From Paraburkholderia elongata (lineage in GTDB: Bacteria; Pseudomonadota; Gammaproteobacteria; Burkholderiales; Burkholderiaceae), in NCBI RefSeq assembly GCF_013177735.1, contig NZ_WOEZ01000032.1:1-64000 (forward strand): DNA of 64,000 nucleotides, given 5' to 3'. Position numbers and translations under genes: made by a program. The notes beneath the pieces are model-generated. The model saw only the letters and a program-made list of their open reading frames with translations. It made no database searches and had not been told where the DNA came from. Every line of letters starts with the position of its first letter. Positions within the stretch are counted from its first letter, which is position 1. Shown here piece by piece: positions 24,853 to 34,215 of the stretch.

Positions 24853-25545
24853 CTCGGTGCCCCTATATAGCGCGCCCGCCCGAAGCCTGCTCCTTGTGAA
24901 ACATCTGGAAGCTCCCTCAGACCAATACCTAATATCGGGCAGACGGACATTCACAATGGTTTGATCCGCCAATAGAATCAAGTTGCCATAGTGCCCCTTC
25001 TCGCTCCTGGTATTGACACTTTGCAGCAAGGGAAAGACTTCGGAACGATCTCGAACATTTCAGGCACTTCAGCGCCATGACCTTGCGACTGTATGCGTGC
25101 GTGAACTAGCCTTAGAGAAGCTTCTCGCAGTCAGGAGGAAACCTGACGTAAGTCCGACAAAAAAGCTGAAATCGTTTACGGCAAAGGCTGGGCTTCGCAA
25201 GCCCTCGGGCGCGGCCAAAGGGCGTAAGAAGCGCGGCACATCGGAGTCTGGCGCGAGCGAAGAATAATTTTTATGGATTCGTATATTTATCGGAATCCTT
25301 AGCATTATTTAATTTTTAACAAGCACCGCGAACCGCCACGCAGACACACAATTCGCTGTATACGAGCGAAACCATCGACACTCAAATCGCACCAAGTTCG
25401 GGTCTATTTTTGCCTTGCGGATACATTTAGATTAACTAAACTAAATCGAAGAAGAATACAAAACGTAAGCCGCCATGCGGTGCAATCCTGAAGCAACACA
25501 GTCTCGACGGCCCCTGTACATCTGGGGGCGCTCATGGAGGTTCAT
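24853..25545. other. AT-rich intergenic region
   Basis: About 690 bp between polB and the YdeP-like gene, lower in GC than its surroundings. I see no convincing gene: a Lys-rich 84-codon frame (25013-25267, TTG start) lacks a ribosome site. Two inverted repeats are visible: GGATTC...GAATCC (25275-25298) and TTTAGATTAACTAAA (25426-25440). The latter lies about 105 bp before the YdeP-like start and is a candidate operator. Confidence 0.5.
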
Positions 25546-27822
25546 ATGACCACGCGACGCGAAGTGCCAGGCATCCGGCCGTACGAAGGACCTGCTGGCG
25601 GTTGGGGGGCACTCCGGGCAACAGCTCAAGCCATCCGGACGCAAATGGAAAGCATCGAGGCGCCGATTACGTTGATGCGAACCAATCAGCCTGATGGCTT
25701 CGATTGTCCGGGTTGCGCCTGGCCGGACAAGGAGCACAAGTCTACATTCCAGTTCTGCGAAAACGGCGCCAAAGCCGTCACGTGGGAAGCGACCACCAAG
25801 CGCGTTCCGCCGGAGTTTTTCGCTAGCAACACCGTAACGTCGCTTCTGCAAAAGACCGACTATCAGCTGGAGGATATGGGCCGGCTCACGCACCCACTCG
25901 TCTACGACCGTGCGACCGATACGTATCGCGCCGTCGAATGGGAGGATGCGTTTGCGCGCATCGGCGAAATTCTGCGTACGCTATCGCCGAACCAGGTCGA
26001 GTTTTATACGTCGGGCCGCGCTTCGAATGAAGCCGCGTACCTGTACCAGCTGTTCGCCCGCGAATATGGCACGAACAATTTCCCCGATTGCTCGAACATG
26101 TGCCACGAGCCCACCAGCGTGGGCCTGCCGCAATCGATCGGCATCGGCAAAGGCACGGTTTCGTTAGACGATTTCGACCTGGCGGAACTCATCATTGCGA
26201 TCGGCCACAATCCCGGCACGAATCACCCGCGCATGATGGGTACGCTCCATGAAGCAGCACGGCGCGACGTCCCGATCATCGTGTTCAACCCGCTGCGCGA
26301 GCGCGCGCTGGAGCGCTTCGCCGATCCGCAGAGCATGATGGAGATGGCGACCTTTGGGTCGACCCGGATTGCGTCGACCTATTTCCAGGTCGACGCGGGC
26401 GGCGACGCGGCCGCACTCAAGGGGGTCATGAAGGCCTTGCTCCAGATGGAGGCCGAACAGGGAAACGTTCTTGACCGGGAATTCATTGCTGCGCATACCG
26501 AGGGATTCGATGCCTTCGCCGCAGACCTCGAAGCGACCTCATGGGACGATATCGAAAAGGCCAGCGGTCTCACGCGCGAGGACCTCGATCACGTCGCCGT
26601 CGCCTACGCAAAGTCGAACGCGACGATCGTCACCTACGGCATGGGCGTGACGCAGCACAACAAAGGCACAGCCAACGTCCGCCTGATTGCCGACCTGTTA
26701 CTGCTGCGCGGCAACTTCGGCAAGCCCGGGGCCGGCATCTGCCCGCTGCGCGGGCACTCCAACGTTCAGGGCAACCGCACTGTCGGCATTACGGAGAAGC
26801 CGTCCAAGGAGTTCCTCAAGCTGATTGAGACTGCATGTGGCTTCACGCCGCCGTCCGATCATGGGCACGATGCGGTCCAGGCCATGCAGGCGATGATCGA
26901 CGGCAAGGCGAAGGCGCTCCTTTGCCTGGGCGGAAACTTTGCCGTTGCATTGCCCGACTCTGAACAGTCCTTCCCCGCGATGGCCAAACTCGATCTGGGC
27001 GTGCATATCGGCACCAAGCTCAATCGTACGCACCTGCTCGTCTCGAAGGAAACGTACCTGTTCCCTTGCCTCGGCCGAACCGAACTCGATATGCAGGCTG
27101 GAGGGCGGCAATCGATCACGGTGGAAGACTCGATGTCAATGGTCCATGCATCGGGCGGGAAGCTCATGCCGGCGTCCGAGCACTTGCGTTCGGAACCTGC
27201 AATCGTCGCGGGTATGGCGCGTGCCACGTTGCCGAACAGCAAGCTGCCGTGGATGGAACTCATCGCCGACTACGACAAGATCCGGGATCTGATCGAGCAG
27301 ACCGTTCCAGGATTCGAAGACTTCAACGCGCGCATCAGAACGCCTGGCGGATTCCGATTACCGCTTCCGCCAACTGAGCGCATATGGCCTACCCCATCGG
27401 GCAAGGCCATCTTCTCGGTGTACGGCGGCGTGAAGGAGGACGCCGACGTCTTCGGTGCTGAAAACGTGCTGCGTCTCATCACGCTCCGTAGCCACGATCA
27501 ATACAACACCACCATTTACGCCATGGATGATCGTTATCGAGGCGTATTCGGACGGCGTGACGTCCTGTTCATGAACGAAGCGGACATGGCCGCGTACGGA
27601 ATCGAACACGGCGATCTGGTGGACATCGAAACGGTGACCTCCGGCCGGCAGCTTACGCTTAAGAACCTCACCGCGATCATCTACAACATCGCGAAGGGTT
27701 CAGTGGGGGCGTATTACCCGGAAGCAAACGTTCTGGTTCCGCTCGACTACATCGACAAGGAGAGCGGTACGCCCTCTTACAAGTCTGTTCCAGTTCATGT
27801 CGTTCGTGCGGCAACGAACTGA
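25546..27822 (+). CDS. YdeP/FdhF-like molybdopterin oxidoreductase
   Basis: A 758-aa molybdopterin (bis-MGD) oxidoreductase of the FdhF/YdeP type, lacking a signal peptide and therefore cytoplasmic. It has the family opening DGFDCPGCAWPD, the FYTSGRASNEAAYLYQLFAR and NMCHEPTSVGLPQSIGIGKG segments, and a C-terminal MopB-binding domain (RSHDQYNTTIYAMDDRYRG). The four-Cys [4Fe-4S] motif of true formate dehydrogenases is not complete at the N-terminus. ATG 25546 is chosen because GGAGG lies 5 nt upstream; an ATG at 25534 is also in frame. YdeP in E. coli is linked to acid resistance, but the substrate is unknown. A cytochrome bd oxidase operon starts 91 bp downstream. Confidence 0.88.
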   Translation: MTTRREVPGIRPYEGPAGGWGALRATAQAIRTQMESIEAPITLMRTNQPDGFDCPGCAWPDKEHKSTFQFCENGAKAVTWEATTKRVPPEFFASNTVTSLLQKTDYQLEDMGRLTHPLVYDRATDTYRAVEWEDAFARIGEILRTLSPNQVEFYTSGRASNEAAYLYQLFAREYGTNNFPDCSNMCHEPTSVGLPQSIGIGKGTVSLDDFDLAELIIAIGHNPGTNHPRMMGTLHEAARRDVPIIVFNPLRERALERFADPQSMMEMATFGSTRIASTYFQVDAGGDAAALKGVMKALLQMEAEQGNVLDREFIAAHTEGFDAFAADLEATSWDDIEKASGLTREDLDHVAVAYAKSNATIVTYGMGVTQHNKGTANVRLIADLLLLRGNFGKPGAGICPLRGHSNVQGNRTVGITEKPSKEFLKLIETACGFTPPSDHGHDAVQAMQAMIDGKAKALLCLGGNFAVALPDSEQSFPAMAKLDLGVHIGTKLNRTHLLVSKETYLFPCLGRTELDMQAGGRQSITVEDSMSMVHASGGKLMPASEHLRSEPAIVAGMARATLPNSKLPWMELIADYDKIRDLIEQTVPGFEDFNARIRTPGGFRLPLPPTERIWPTPSGKAIFSVYGGVKEDADVFGAENVLRLITLRSHDQYNTTIYAMDDRYRGVFGRRDVLFMNEADMAAYGIEHGDLVDIETVTSGRQLTLKNLTAIIYNIAKGSVGAYYPEANVLVPLDYIDKESGTPSYKSVPVHVVRAATN

Positions 27823-27913
27823 CTTTGCAAGAGCCTGGCCGCCCGATAGACCGGTGAGTTGGCGTCCGGTCTATCGGCAGGCATGCGTCATCACCTGGAG
27901 CTATTGACCGATC

Positions 27914-29302
27914 ATGGAAATCTTCGACGCATTTCATCTCGCCAGGTTGCAGTTTGCGTTCACGGTTTCGTTTCATATCGTCTTCCCGGCGATCAGCATC
28001 GGCATGGCCAGCTTCCTCGCCGTGCTGGAATGGCGCTTTCTGCTGACCGGTGACAAGGCCTACAAGGACATGTACCTGTTCTGGTCGAAGATCTTCGCGG
28101 TCGGCTTCGGAATGGGTGTCGTCTCCGGCGTCGTGATGGCCTATGAGATCGGCACCAACTGGAGTGGATTCTCCCTGATTGCCGGCAACATCACCGGGCC
28201 ACTCCTGACCTATGAGGTGCTGACTGCGTTCTTTCTCGAAGCCGGATTTCTCGGCGTCATGCTGTTCGGCTGGCATCGCGTGAGTCCCCGCGCGCATTTC
28301 TTCGCGACGCTAATGGTCGCGGTCGGTACGCTGATTTCGACGTTCTGGATTCTCGCGTCGAATAGCTTCATGCAAACGCCGCAGGGGTTCGCGATCGAAA
28401 ATGGCCGCATCGTACCGGTCGACTGGTTCAAGGTGATTTTCAACCCCTCGTTTCCCTATCGGCTCGCGCACATGACGATTGCCGCGTTCATCGTGGCGGC
28501 CTTCATCGTCGCCGCATGCGGTGCCTGGCACCTGCTCCACGAACGGCGCGACGTGCCGGTCAAGCGTAGTTTTTCGATGGCGCTGTGGATTCTGCTATTG
28601 CTGACGCCGATTCAGATTCTGATCGGCGACGCGCATGGACTAAACACGCGTAAATATCAGCCTGTGAAGATCGCGGCCATCGAAGGGCTGTGGGAAACCG
28701 AGCACGGCGGCACCGCACTCAACCTGGTCGGTCTGCCCGACATGAACGCAGAGGTCACGCGATACGCAATCCAGATACCGCATCTCGGCAGCGTGATCCT
28801 GACGCACAGTTGGGATGGCGAGATTCGCGGCATGAAGGAGTTTCCGCCCGAGGATCGCCCGTATTCTCCGATCGTGTTCTGGACTTTCCGGATCATGGCC
28901 GGTCTCGGCATGCTGATGCTATTGACCGCGCTCGTTGGCCTGCTGCTCAGATTGCGCGGCCGGCTCTACGAGACCCGATGGTATCAATGGTTCGTGTTGT
29001 GCATGGGTCCGTCCGGCATCCTGGCGCTGCTGGCCGGGTGGATCACGACGGAGGTGGGCCGCCAGCCCTGGACCGTCTACGGCGTCGTGCGCACGATAGA
29101 CTCCGTCTCGCCGATCGGCTCCCAGCAAGCGGGCGTTTCTTTGTTGATCTTGGTTCTTGTGTATTTCCTCGTGTTCGGCACGGGCGTCTACTACATGCTG
29201 AAGATGATGAAGCAGGGCCCGGGGGCAGGCCTCGAAACCCGCGAATCGCTGAAGTACCCGGAATTGCACAACCGTGCGCTGGACGCTTTGGAAGGAGAAT
29301 AA
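27914..29302 (+). CDS. cydA: Cytochrome bd-type quinol oxidase subunit I (CioA-like)
   Basis: A 462-aa haem-bearing subunit of the bd oxidase, which oxidises quinol and reduces O2 without proton pumping. It starts RLQFAFTVSFHIVFPAISIG with the high-spin haem His. The second haem ligand lies in the PYRLAHM segment. GWITTEVGRQPW near the C-terminal third is the invariant quinol/haem region. The Q-loop is short, which is the cyanide-insensitive (Cio) subtype rather than the long-loop E. coli CydA. It is followed 4 bp later by subunit II. Confidence 0.94.
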   Translation: MEIFDAFHLARLQFAFTVSFHIVFPAISIGMASFLAVLEWRFLLTGDKAYKDMYLFWSKIFAVGFGMGVVSGVVMAYEIGTNWSGFSLIAGNITGPLLTYEVLTAFFLEAGFLGVMLFGWHRVSPRAHFFATLMVAVGTLISTFWILASNSFMQTPQGFAIENGRIVPVDWFKVIFNPSFPYRLAHMTIAAFIVAAFIVAACGAWHLLHERRDVPVKRSFSMALWILLLLTPIQILIGDAHGLNTRKYQPVKIAAIEGLWETEHGGTALNLVGLPDMNAEVTRYAIQIPHLGSVILTHSWDGEIRGMKEFPPEDRPYSPIVFWTFRIMAGLGMLMLLTALVGLLLRLRGRLYETRWYQWFVLCMGPSGILALLAGWITTEVGRQPWTVYGVVRTIDSVSPIGSQQAGVSLLILVLVYFLVFGTGVYYMLKMMKQGPGAGLETRESLKYPELHNRALDALEGE

Positions 29303-29306
29303 GGCC

Positions 29307-30314
29307 ATGCAAATCGATCTTCCAGTCGTCTGGGCATTCATTATCGGACTCGGTGTTTTTATCTACGTGATGCTCGACGGTTTCGATCTCGGCATCGGCC
29401 TTCTGTTTCCGTTTTTTGAAGCCAAAGGCGATCGCGAAGTGATGCTCAATACCATCGCCCCGGTATGGGACGGCAATGAGACGTTTCTCGTCCTTGGGGG
29501 CGCCGGGCTTTATGGTGCGTTTCCGGTCGTCTACTCGACGCTCCTGCCGGCGAACTATATGCCGCTGATCCTGATGGTCGTGGGCCTGATCTTTCGCGGT
29601 GCGGCGTTCGAGCTGCGCGCGAAGGCCAATCGCACACAACACGCATGGGATCTCGCCTTTATTGGCGGCTCAGCGCTCGCGGCCTTCTGCCAGGGCATTG
29701 TGCTGGGGTCCCTACTGCAAGGCATCAAGATTGTCAACGCGCGCTTCGTCGGCGATCCGTTCGATTGGCTCTCACCGTTCAGCGTGTTCTGCGGCATCGG
29801 CGTACTTATGACCTATGCGACGCTCGGCTGCGGCTGGCTCATCCTGAAGACGGACGGGGAATTGCAGCGCAAGATGCGCGAGCTCATGCGGCCGCTCGTG
29901 AGCGTCCTTCTGGCAACGATTGTTATCGTCAGCCTGTGGACAGTTGTTGGGTTGCCTGCCGTAGCGCAGCGCTGGTTTGGAAGCGGCAATCTCGGATGGT
30001 TTCTGCCCGTGCCGATCCTTGTGGTCCTCTGCGTCTGGGGCATTTTCCGCTCTGTTCGGCTGCAACACGAAGCCATGCCGTTCCTCTTGACGCTCGCGAT
30101 CTGTTTCCTCGGCTATACCGGTCTCGTCATCAGCATCTGGCCATACATCGTGCCGCCGTCCCTGACGATCTGGGACGCCTCGTCGAGCCACTCAAGCCAG
30201 CTCTTTGCGCTTGTCGGCACCGTCATCGTATTGCCGATCATCCTCGTCTACAACGCCATGCAATACCGCGTGTTCCGAGGCAAGGTGCGCGAAGGAGACG
30301 CGGGCTATCACTGA
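29307..30314 (+). CDS. cydB: Cytochrome bd-type quinol oxidase subunit II (CioB-like)
   Basis: A 335-aa membrane subunit with about eight TM helices. It begins MQIDLPVVWAFIIGLGVFIY and continues with the diagnostic MLDGFDLGIG and TIAPVWDGNETFLVLGGAGL motifs. The start at 29307 has AAGGAG upstream. No CydX or DUF2474-type small subunit was found in the 90 bp downstream. It is likely co-transcribed with subunit I and perhaps with the molybdopterin enzyme. Confidence 0.94.
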   Translation: MQIDLPVVWAFIIGLGVFIYVMLDGFDLGIGLLFPFFEAKGDREVMLNTIAPVWDGNETFLVLGGAGLYGAFPVVYSTLLPANYMPLILMVVGLIFRGAAFELRAKANRTQHAWDLAFIGGSALAAFCQGIVLGSLLQGIKIVNARFVGDPFDWLSPFSVFCGIGVLMTYATLGCGWLILKTDGELQRKMRELMRPLVSVLLATIVIVSLWTVVGLPAVAQRWFGSGNLGWFLPVPILVVLCVWGIFRSVRLQHEAMPFLLTLAICFLGYTGLVISIWPYIVPPSLTIWDASSSHSSQLFALVGTVIVLPIILVYNAMQYRVFRGKVREGDAGYH

Positions 30315-30407
30315 ACCGTAGGGCGCCATCGCGGCGGTAGGCGATACACGAGGACAGCCAGGCGACAAGCTCCATGTCGCCCAGACGCTGATTGCGTTCG
30401 TCGAAAC

Positions 30408-31301
30408 TCACTTCTCCCATACGTCGCCCGCGCATTGCGCCATCACGCCGAAGAGCGCAGATTTCACCGCACTATCGAGCCGCGTGTAAGCGAGGCCGAT
30501 ACCGGTGCGATGGCCAGGCAAATCGAGCGGACGCGCCACGACCTTGGGCGGCAAAGCAAGCGCCGCCGCGGCTGGAATGACGCCGATGCCGAGTCCCGCC
30601 GCCACCAGCGCCAGCATGGTCGGGAATTCGCCCAGTTCCTGAGCGATGTCGAGCACCGCACCCTGCTGTGTCAGCGCGACGAGCATCTCGTCGTAAAAGC
30701 CGGGCGCATATCGACGCGAGAGCACGAAAGCGGGCGAGCCGTTCAGATCGGCCGGATAAATCAAAGGCTTTGTGGCTAGCGCGTGATCGTCCGGCACCGC
30801 CACCACGAACGATTCTTCGAGCACCACGCGCGTTTCGAGTCCGGCACCGCTCACGGGCAGGCGTAACAGGCCGAAGTCGAGCTTGTTGTCATGCAGCGCG
30901 GCGATCTGCTCCGGCGTCGTCATGTCCTTCAGTTCCAGCGTGATGAGCGGATAACGCGCGTGCATGGCGCGGATCAGATCGGGCAGCAGCTTCGGCAGGA
31001 CCGACGACACGAACGCGACCCGCAGCACACCGATCTCCCCGCGCGCGGACAGCCTCGCGGTCTGCTCGGCGCGCATCGCCTGGTGAAGCGTGGCGCGCGC
31101 TTCGGGCAGAAAGAGCCGCCCGGTGTCGCTCAACGCGACTTTGTGGCGGTCGCGCTCGAAGAGCCGCACCTCCAGTTCCTCTTCCAGCGCCTTGATCTGC
31201 ATGCTCAGCGCAGGCTGCACGATGCACAGGCGCTGCGCCGCGCGGCCGAAATGCAGCTCTTCGGCAAGTGCCACGAATGCGCGCAGGTGCTTCAATTCCA
31301 T
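30408..31301 (-). CDS. LysR-family transcriptional regulator
   Basis: A 297-aa LysR protein of the BenM/CatM-like style: MELKHLRAFVALAEELHFGR, AAQRLCIVQPALSMQIKALE, then FERDRHKVALSDTG. The ATG at 31301 fits the family; an upstream start at 31355 adds an atypical leader. It is divergent from a gene stump and the shikimate-dehydrogenase/MHS-transporter pair, so it probably controls uptake and use of a shikimate- or quinate-like compound. Confidence 0.88.
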   Translation of the reverse strand: MELKHLRAFVALAEELHFGRAAQRLCIVQPALSMQIKALEEELEVRLFERDRHKVALSDTGRLFLPEARATLHQAMRAEQTARLSARGEIGVLRVAFVSSVLPKLLPDLIRAMHARYPLITLELKDMTTPEQIAALHDNKLDFGLLRLPVSGAGLETRVVLEESFVVAVPDDHALATKPLIYPADLNGSPAFVLSRRYAPGFYDEMLVALTQQGAVLDIAQELGEFPTMLALVAAGLGIGVIPAAAALALPPKVVARPLDLPGHRTGIGLAYTRLDSAVKSALFGVMAQCAGDVWEK

Positions 31302-31503
31302 GGTGTTTCTCCGCAAGCGGTCGTCGGTAATCACGAATGATGATAACAACGTCACGAAAGACTATTGGCACGTTTGCTGCACTTGCGTTGAACTTGTGGG
31401 CATTCGAGGCAACCGGGGCGCATCGCTGGAAGCGCGGCGCAGTCCGGGAGAGGCCGTTCATCACGGCAATACATCGCAAAACACAAGATCGGAGACATTC
31501 ACA

Positions 31504-31588
31504 TGGGCATCGCCTTTACCGCCGACAGCAAGCATCTGATCGGCCCTTCTTCGCTTCGCACGACCCCGCGCTGACCACCGTCAACTGA
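31504..31588 (+). pseudogene. Possible gene stump: start and end of a deleted gene
   Basis: An ATG at 31504 with GGAGA upstream begins MGIAFTADSKHLIGP and stops at 31575. In the next frame the same stretch ends FFASHDPALTTVN at 31588, just before the shikimate-dehydrogenase-like gene. A good ribosome site leading into a 23-codon frame suggests a gene that lost its middle. I do not recognise the original protein, and chance is possible. Confidence 0.3.
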
Positions 31589-31608
31589 AGAGAACAGGAA
31601 CACAGCAC

Positions 31609-32433
31609 ATGCGCTTCATGCCTCACTCGATTCCGACGCTATGCGGCTCGCTCGCCGGCCAGCCGTTCACGTTCAACGTCAAGGTGCACAACGCGGCTTA
31701 TCGGGCGCTCGGCGTCGACTACACATTCGTGAGCTTCGGCGTGGAGGATGCCGCCGGCGCGATCAGCGCGATGCGCACGCTCGGCATTCGCGGATTGAAT
31801 GTGACGATGCCGCACAAACAGGCCGTCATTCCCCACCTCGACGCGCTCGACGAAACGGCACGCGAAATCGGCGCGGTGAACACGATCGACAACCGCGACG
31901 GCCACCTGACCGGCTACAACACCGACTGCATGGGCGCGGTGCGCGCGCTCGAAGAAGTGACGCCGCTACCGGGTCGCCGCATCGCGCTGCTCGGCGCGGG
32001 CGGCGCGGCACGCGCGATCGCCTGGGGCGTGCAGCGCGCCGGCGCAGAGCTCACCGTGTTCAACCGCACCACGGCGCGTGGAGAAGAACTGGCGCGCAAC
32101 TTCGGCCTTGCTTTCTGCGGCGATCTGAATGATTTCGACGCGGCGGGGTTCGACGGCGTGGTCAATGCGACGGCCGCCGGCTTCCGCACGCCCGACGTCA
32201 ATCCGCTGAAACCCACGCAACTTGCGCCGCATCTGTTCGTGATGGACGCGGCGTTTATCCCTGTGCGCACCAAGCTGATTCGCGACGCCGCTGAGCTTGG
32301 ATGCCGCGTCGTCGATGGAACCCGGATGCTGCTGCATCAATTCTGCGGCCAGATCGAACTGTACACAGGCAAGCCTGCGCCGCTAGAGACGATGAGTGCA
32401 GCCTTGCTCGACGAGATTGCACGCGTGGGCTAG
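31609..32433 (+). CDS. Shikimate 5-dehydrogenase-like protein (AroE family, accessory)
   Basis: A 274-aa NADP-type shikimate/quinate dehydrogenase. The catalytic Lys is in GLNVTMPHKQ and the catalytic Asp in GYNTDCMGAVRAL. The NADP Rossmann loop is GAGGAARAIAWGVQRAG, with NRTT specifying NADP(H). The N-terminal substrate segment (TLCGSLAGQPFTFNVKVHNA) departs from the SxS motif of canonical AroE. It is closer to the catabolic paralogues that accept related cyclitols. The context, with an MHS transporter downstream and a divergent LysR, argues for catabolism rather than the biosynthetic aroE. Confidence 0.85.
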   Translation: MRFMPHSIPTLCGSLAGQPFTFNVKVHNAAYRALGVDYTFVSFGVEDAAGAISAMRTLGIRGLNVTMPHKQAVIPHLDALDETAREIGAVNTIDNRDGHLTGYNTDCMGAVRALEEVTPLPGRRIALLGAGGAARAIAWGVQRAGAELTVFNRTTARGEELARNFGLAFCGDLNDFDAAGFDGVVNATAAGFRTPDVNPLKPTQLAPHLFVMDAAFIPVRTKLIRDAAELGCRVVDGTRMLLHQFCGQIELYTGKPAPLETMSAALLDEIARVG

Positions 32434-32576
32434 CACACTAGCAGGCTCCGTTTTGGATGAAAGCGCGTATTGCTCCCGCGATCCGGCACCCCGCGCAAGA
32501 CGGGAGCGGAATCGCCGATGCGAAGCCGACGACGGATGGCGACGAGTGGCACTCGCCTTCCGCAAACAGGAGTGGG

Positions 32577-32604
32577 CCGTTCGGGTCATGTGTGACCCGA
32601 ACGG
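32577..32604. promoter_or_regulatory. Perfect 12-bp inverted repeat before the MHS transporter gene
   Basis: CCGTTCGGGTCA, loop TGTG, TGACCCGAACGG: a perfect 12-bp stem with a 4-nt loop ending 19 nt before the ATG at 32624. No T-tract follows, so an intrinsic terminator is unlikely. It could be an operator, or an mRNA hairpin that limits translation or protects the 3' end of the upstream message. Confidence 0.55.
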
Positions 32605-32623
32605 CATCCCCATTGGAGGAGAC

Positions 32624-34081
32624 ATGATGAAACACCAACAAACCGTTGCAACGGACTCGCGCGGCCCGGATCATGCCGCCGGCGCGTGCGCCGATGCCGG
32701 CGCCGGTAGGCACGAAGTCACGAACGCCGATCTGTATCGCGCCGCGTGGGCGGCGTCGCTTGGCAGCGCGCTCGAATATTATGACTTCGCGCTGTACAAC
32801 CTCGCGTCGGCACTGATCTTCGGCCCGCTCTTCTTTCCGTCCAGCACGCCGGCCATGGGACTGATCGCGAGCTTTGGCGCGTACTTCCTTGGCTTCGCCA
32901 TCCGGCCGGTGGGCGGCATCATCTTCGGCGCGCTCGGCGATCGTTATGGACGCAAGTTCGTCCTGATGGCGACGATTCTGCTGATGGGCGTCGCAAGCAC
33001 GCTCATCGGCCTTTTACCCACCTATGCGTCCGCAGGCATCTGGGCTCCGGTACTGCTCGTAGGATGCCGCTTGCTGCAGGGATTGGGCGCCGGCGCGGAA
33101 CAGGCAGGCGCCGCCGTGTTGATGGCCGAGTATGCGCCGGCCAAACGTCGCGGTTATTTCGCCGCCTTGCCGTTCATGGGCGTGTTGCTCGGCACCGTGA
33201 TGGCGGCTGCGATCTACTTCGCGCTGGTCCGCGTCGAGGATCTTTCGCAAAGCTGGCTGTGGCGTGTGCCGTTCCTGTTGAGCGTCGTCATCATTGCGGT
33301 GGCGATCTGGATCCGGCTGAAGCTCAAGGAGTCGCCATCGTTTGCCAAACTCGAAGCACGAAGCGAGCTCAACGACAATCCGTTGAAGCACCTCATCAAT
33401 CATTCGAAGCCGACACTTCTCAAGGTCATCGGCATGCGCATGGCCGAGAACGGAGGCTCGTCGATCTATCAGTCGCTCGCTATCAGTTATATGGCGACGG
33501 CGACCGGCCTCAAAGGCCAGATCGGCCCGGTCGCCCTGCTGCTCGCCGGCGCCTCGGGGGCGCTCATCATTCCGCTGGCCGGCATGCTGAGTGACAGATT
33601 CGGGCGCATCCCCGTCTATCGCGCCTTCGCGTTCTATCAACTGCTGCTGGCCTATCCGACCTGGTGGGTGTTGAGCCTCGGCAACGCCACCGCAAGCATT
33701 GCGATGTTGTGCGTCGCGTTGGCCGGCGTCTGGGGTATGTTCGCGACGCAGGGCGCGCTGCTGCCGGAGCTCTTCGGCGCGCAGCATCGCTATGCCGGTG
33801 TGGCGGTGGGACGCGAAGTATCGGCTGTGATCGCAGGCGGGGTGGCGCCGCTCATCGGCGCGTCCATCATCGCCTGGGCGACGGCGCACTGGGGTGGACA
33901 CGAGGGGACGATTCTGGCGTGGCTTCCGCTTGCCACTTACGTCGCGATTCTCAGCTTGATCGGCGTGGTGACGACCTACTTCACACCGGAAACACGGGGG
34001 CGTGATCTCGATGATTTGCGTGACGCTGCTGACGCGCCAACGATGTCGGTCAAACGGCCCATGACTCGACATTCTTCATAG
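32624..34081 (+). CDS. MFS transporter, metabolite:H+ symporter (MHS) family
   Basis: A 485-aa, 12-TM proton symporter of the ShiA/KgtP/ProP family. The early AAWAASLGSALEYYDFALYN helix and GALGDRYGRKFVLM loop are diagnostic. The central loop is followed by MLSDRFGRIPVYRAF in the second half. The ATG at 32624 (or 32627) is preceded by GGAGGAG. It lies 190 bp after the shikimate-dehydrogenase-like gene, so shikimate or quinate is a reasonable guess at substrate, but MHS specificity cannot be read from sequence. Confidence 0.88.
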   Translation: MMKHQQTVATDSRGPDHAAGACADAGAGRHEVTNADLYRAAWAASLGSALEYYDFALYNLASALIFGPLFFPSSTPAMGLIASFGAYFLGFAIRPVGGIIFGALGDRYGRKFVLMATILLMGVASTLIGLLPTYASAGIWAPVLLVGCRLLQGLGAGAEQAGAAVLMAEYAPAKRRGYFAALPFMGVLLGTVMAAAIYFALVRVEDLSQSWLWRVPFLLSVVIIAVAIWIRLKLKESPSFAKLEARSELNDNPLKHLINHSKPTLLKVIGMRMAENGGSSIYQSLAISYMATATGLKGQIGPVALLLAGASGALIIPLAGMLSDRFGRIPVYRAFAFYQLLLAYPTWWVLSLGNATASIAMLCVALAGVWGMFATQGALLPELFGAQHRYAGVAVGREVSAVIAGGVAPLIGASIIAWATAHWGGHEGTILAWLPLATYVAILSLIGVVTTYFTPETRGRDLDDLRDAADAPTMSVKRPMTRHSS

Positions 34082-34215
34082 CGGCAATCAGATAAGCCCG
34101 ACAGGGCTTATCGCGACTATTCTGGCTTGGCGTGCACCGCAGCGATGCCTCAACGCGGCCACGCATCGTCGATGCGGCCGCTGTAGCCAGCCGCGGGTCG
34201 GCCCTGGTTCCGCAG

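Noticed and set aside
24940..25000. FNR-like TTGAT...ATCAA dyad upstream of the YdeP-like gene
   Set aside because: The halves are separated by 11 bp instead of 4 and lie more than 500 bp from the start.
25013..25267. 84-codon Lys/Arg-rich ORF in the gap after polB
   Set aside because: TTG start without a ribosome site, low-complexity basic tail, no recognisable family; kept only as a note in the intergenic entry.
30238..30435. Minus-strand small ORF after cydB as a possible CydX/DUF2474
   Set aside because: No TM helix and wrong strand for the cyd operon; it overlaps the LysR stop.
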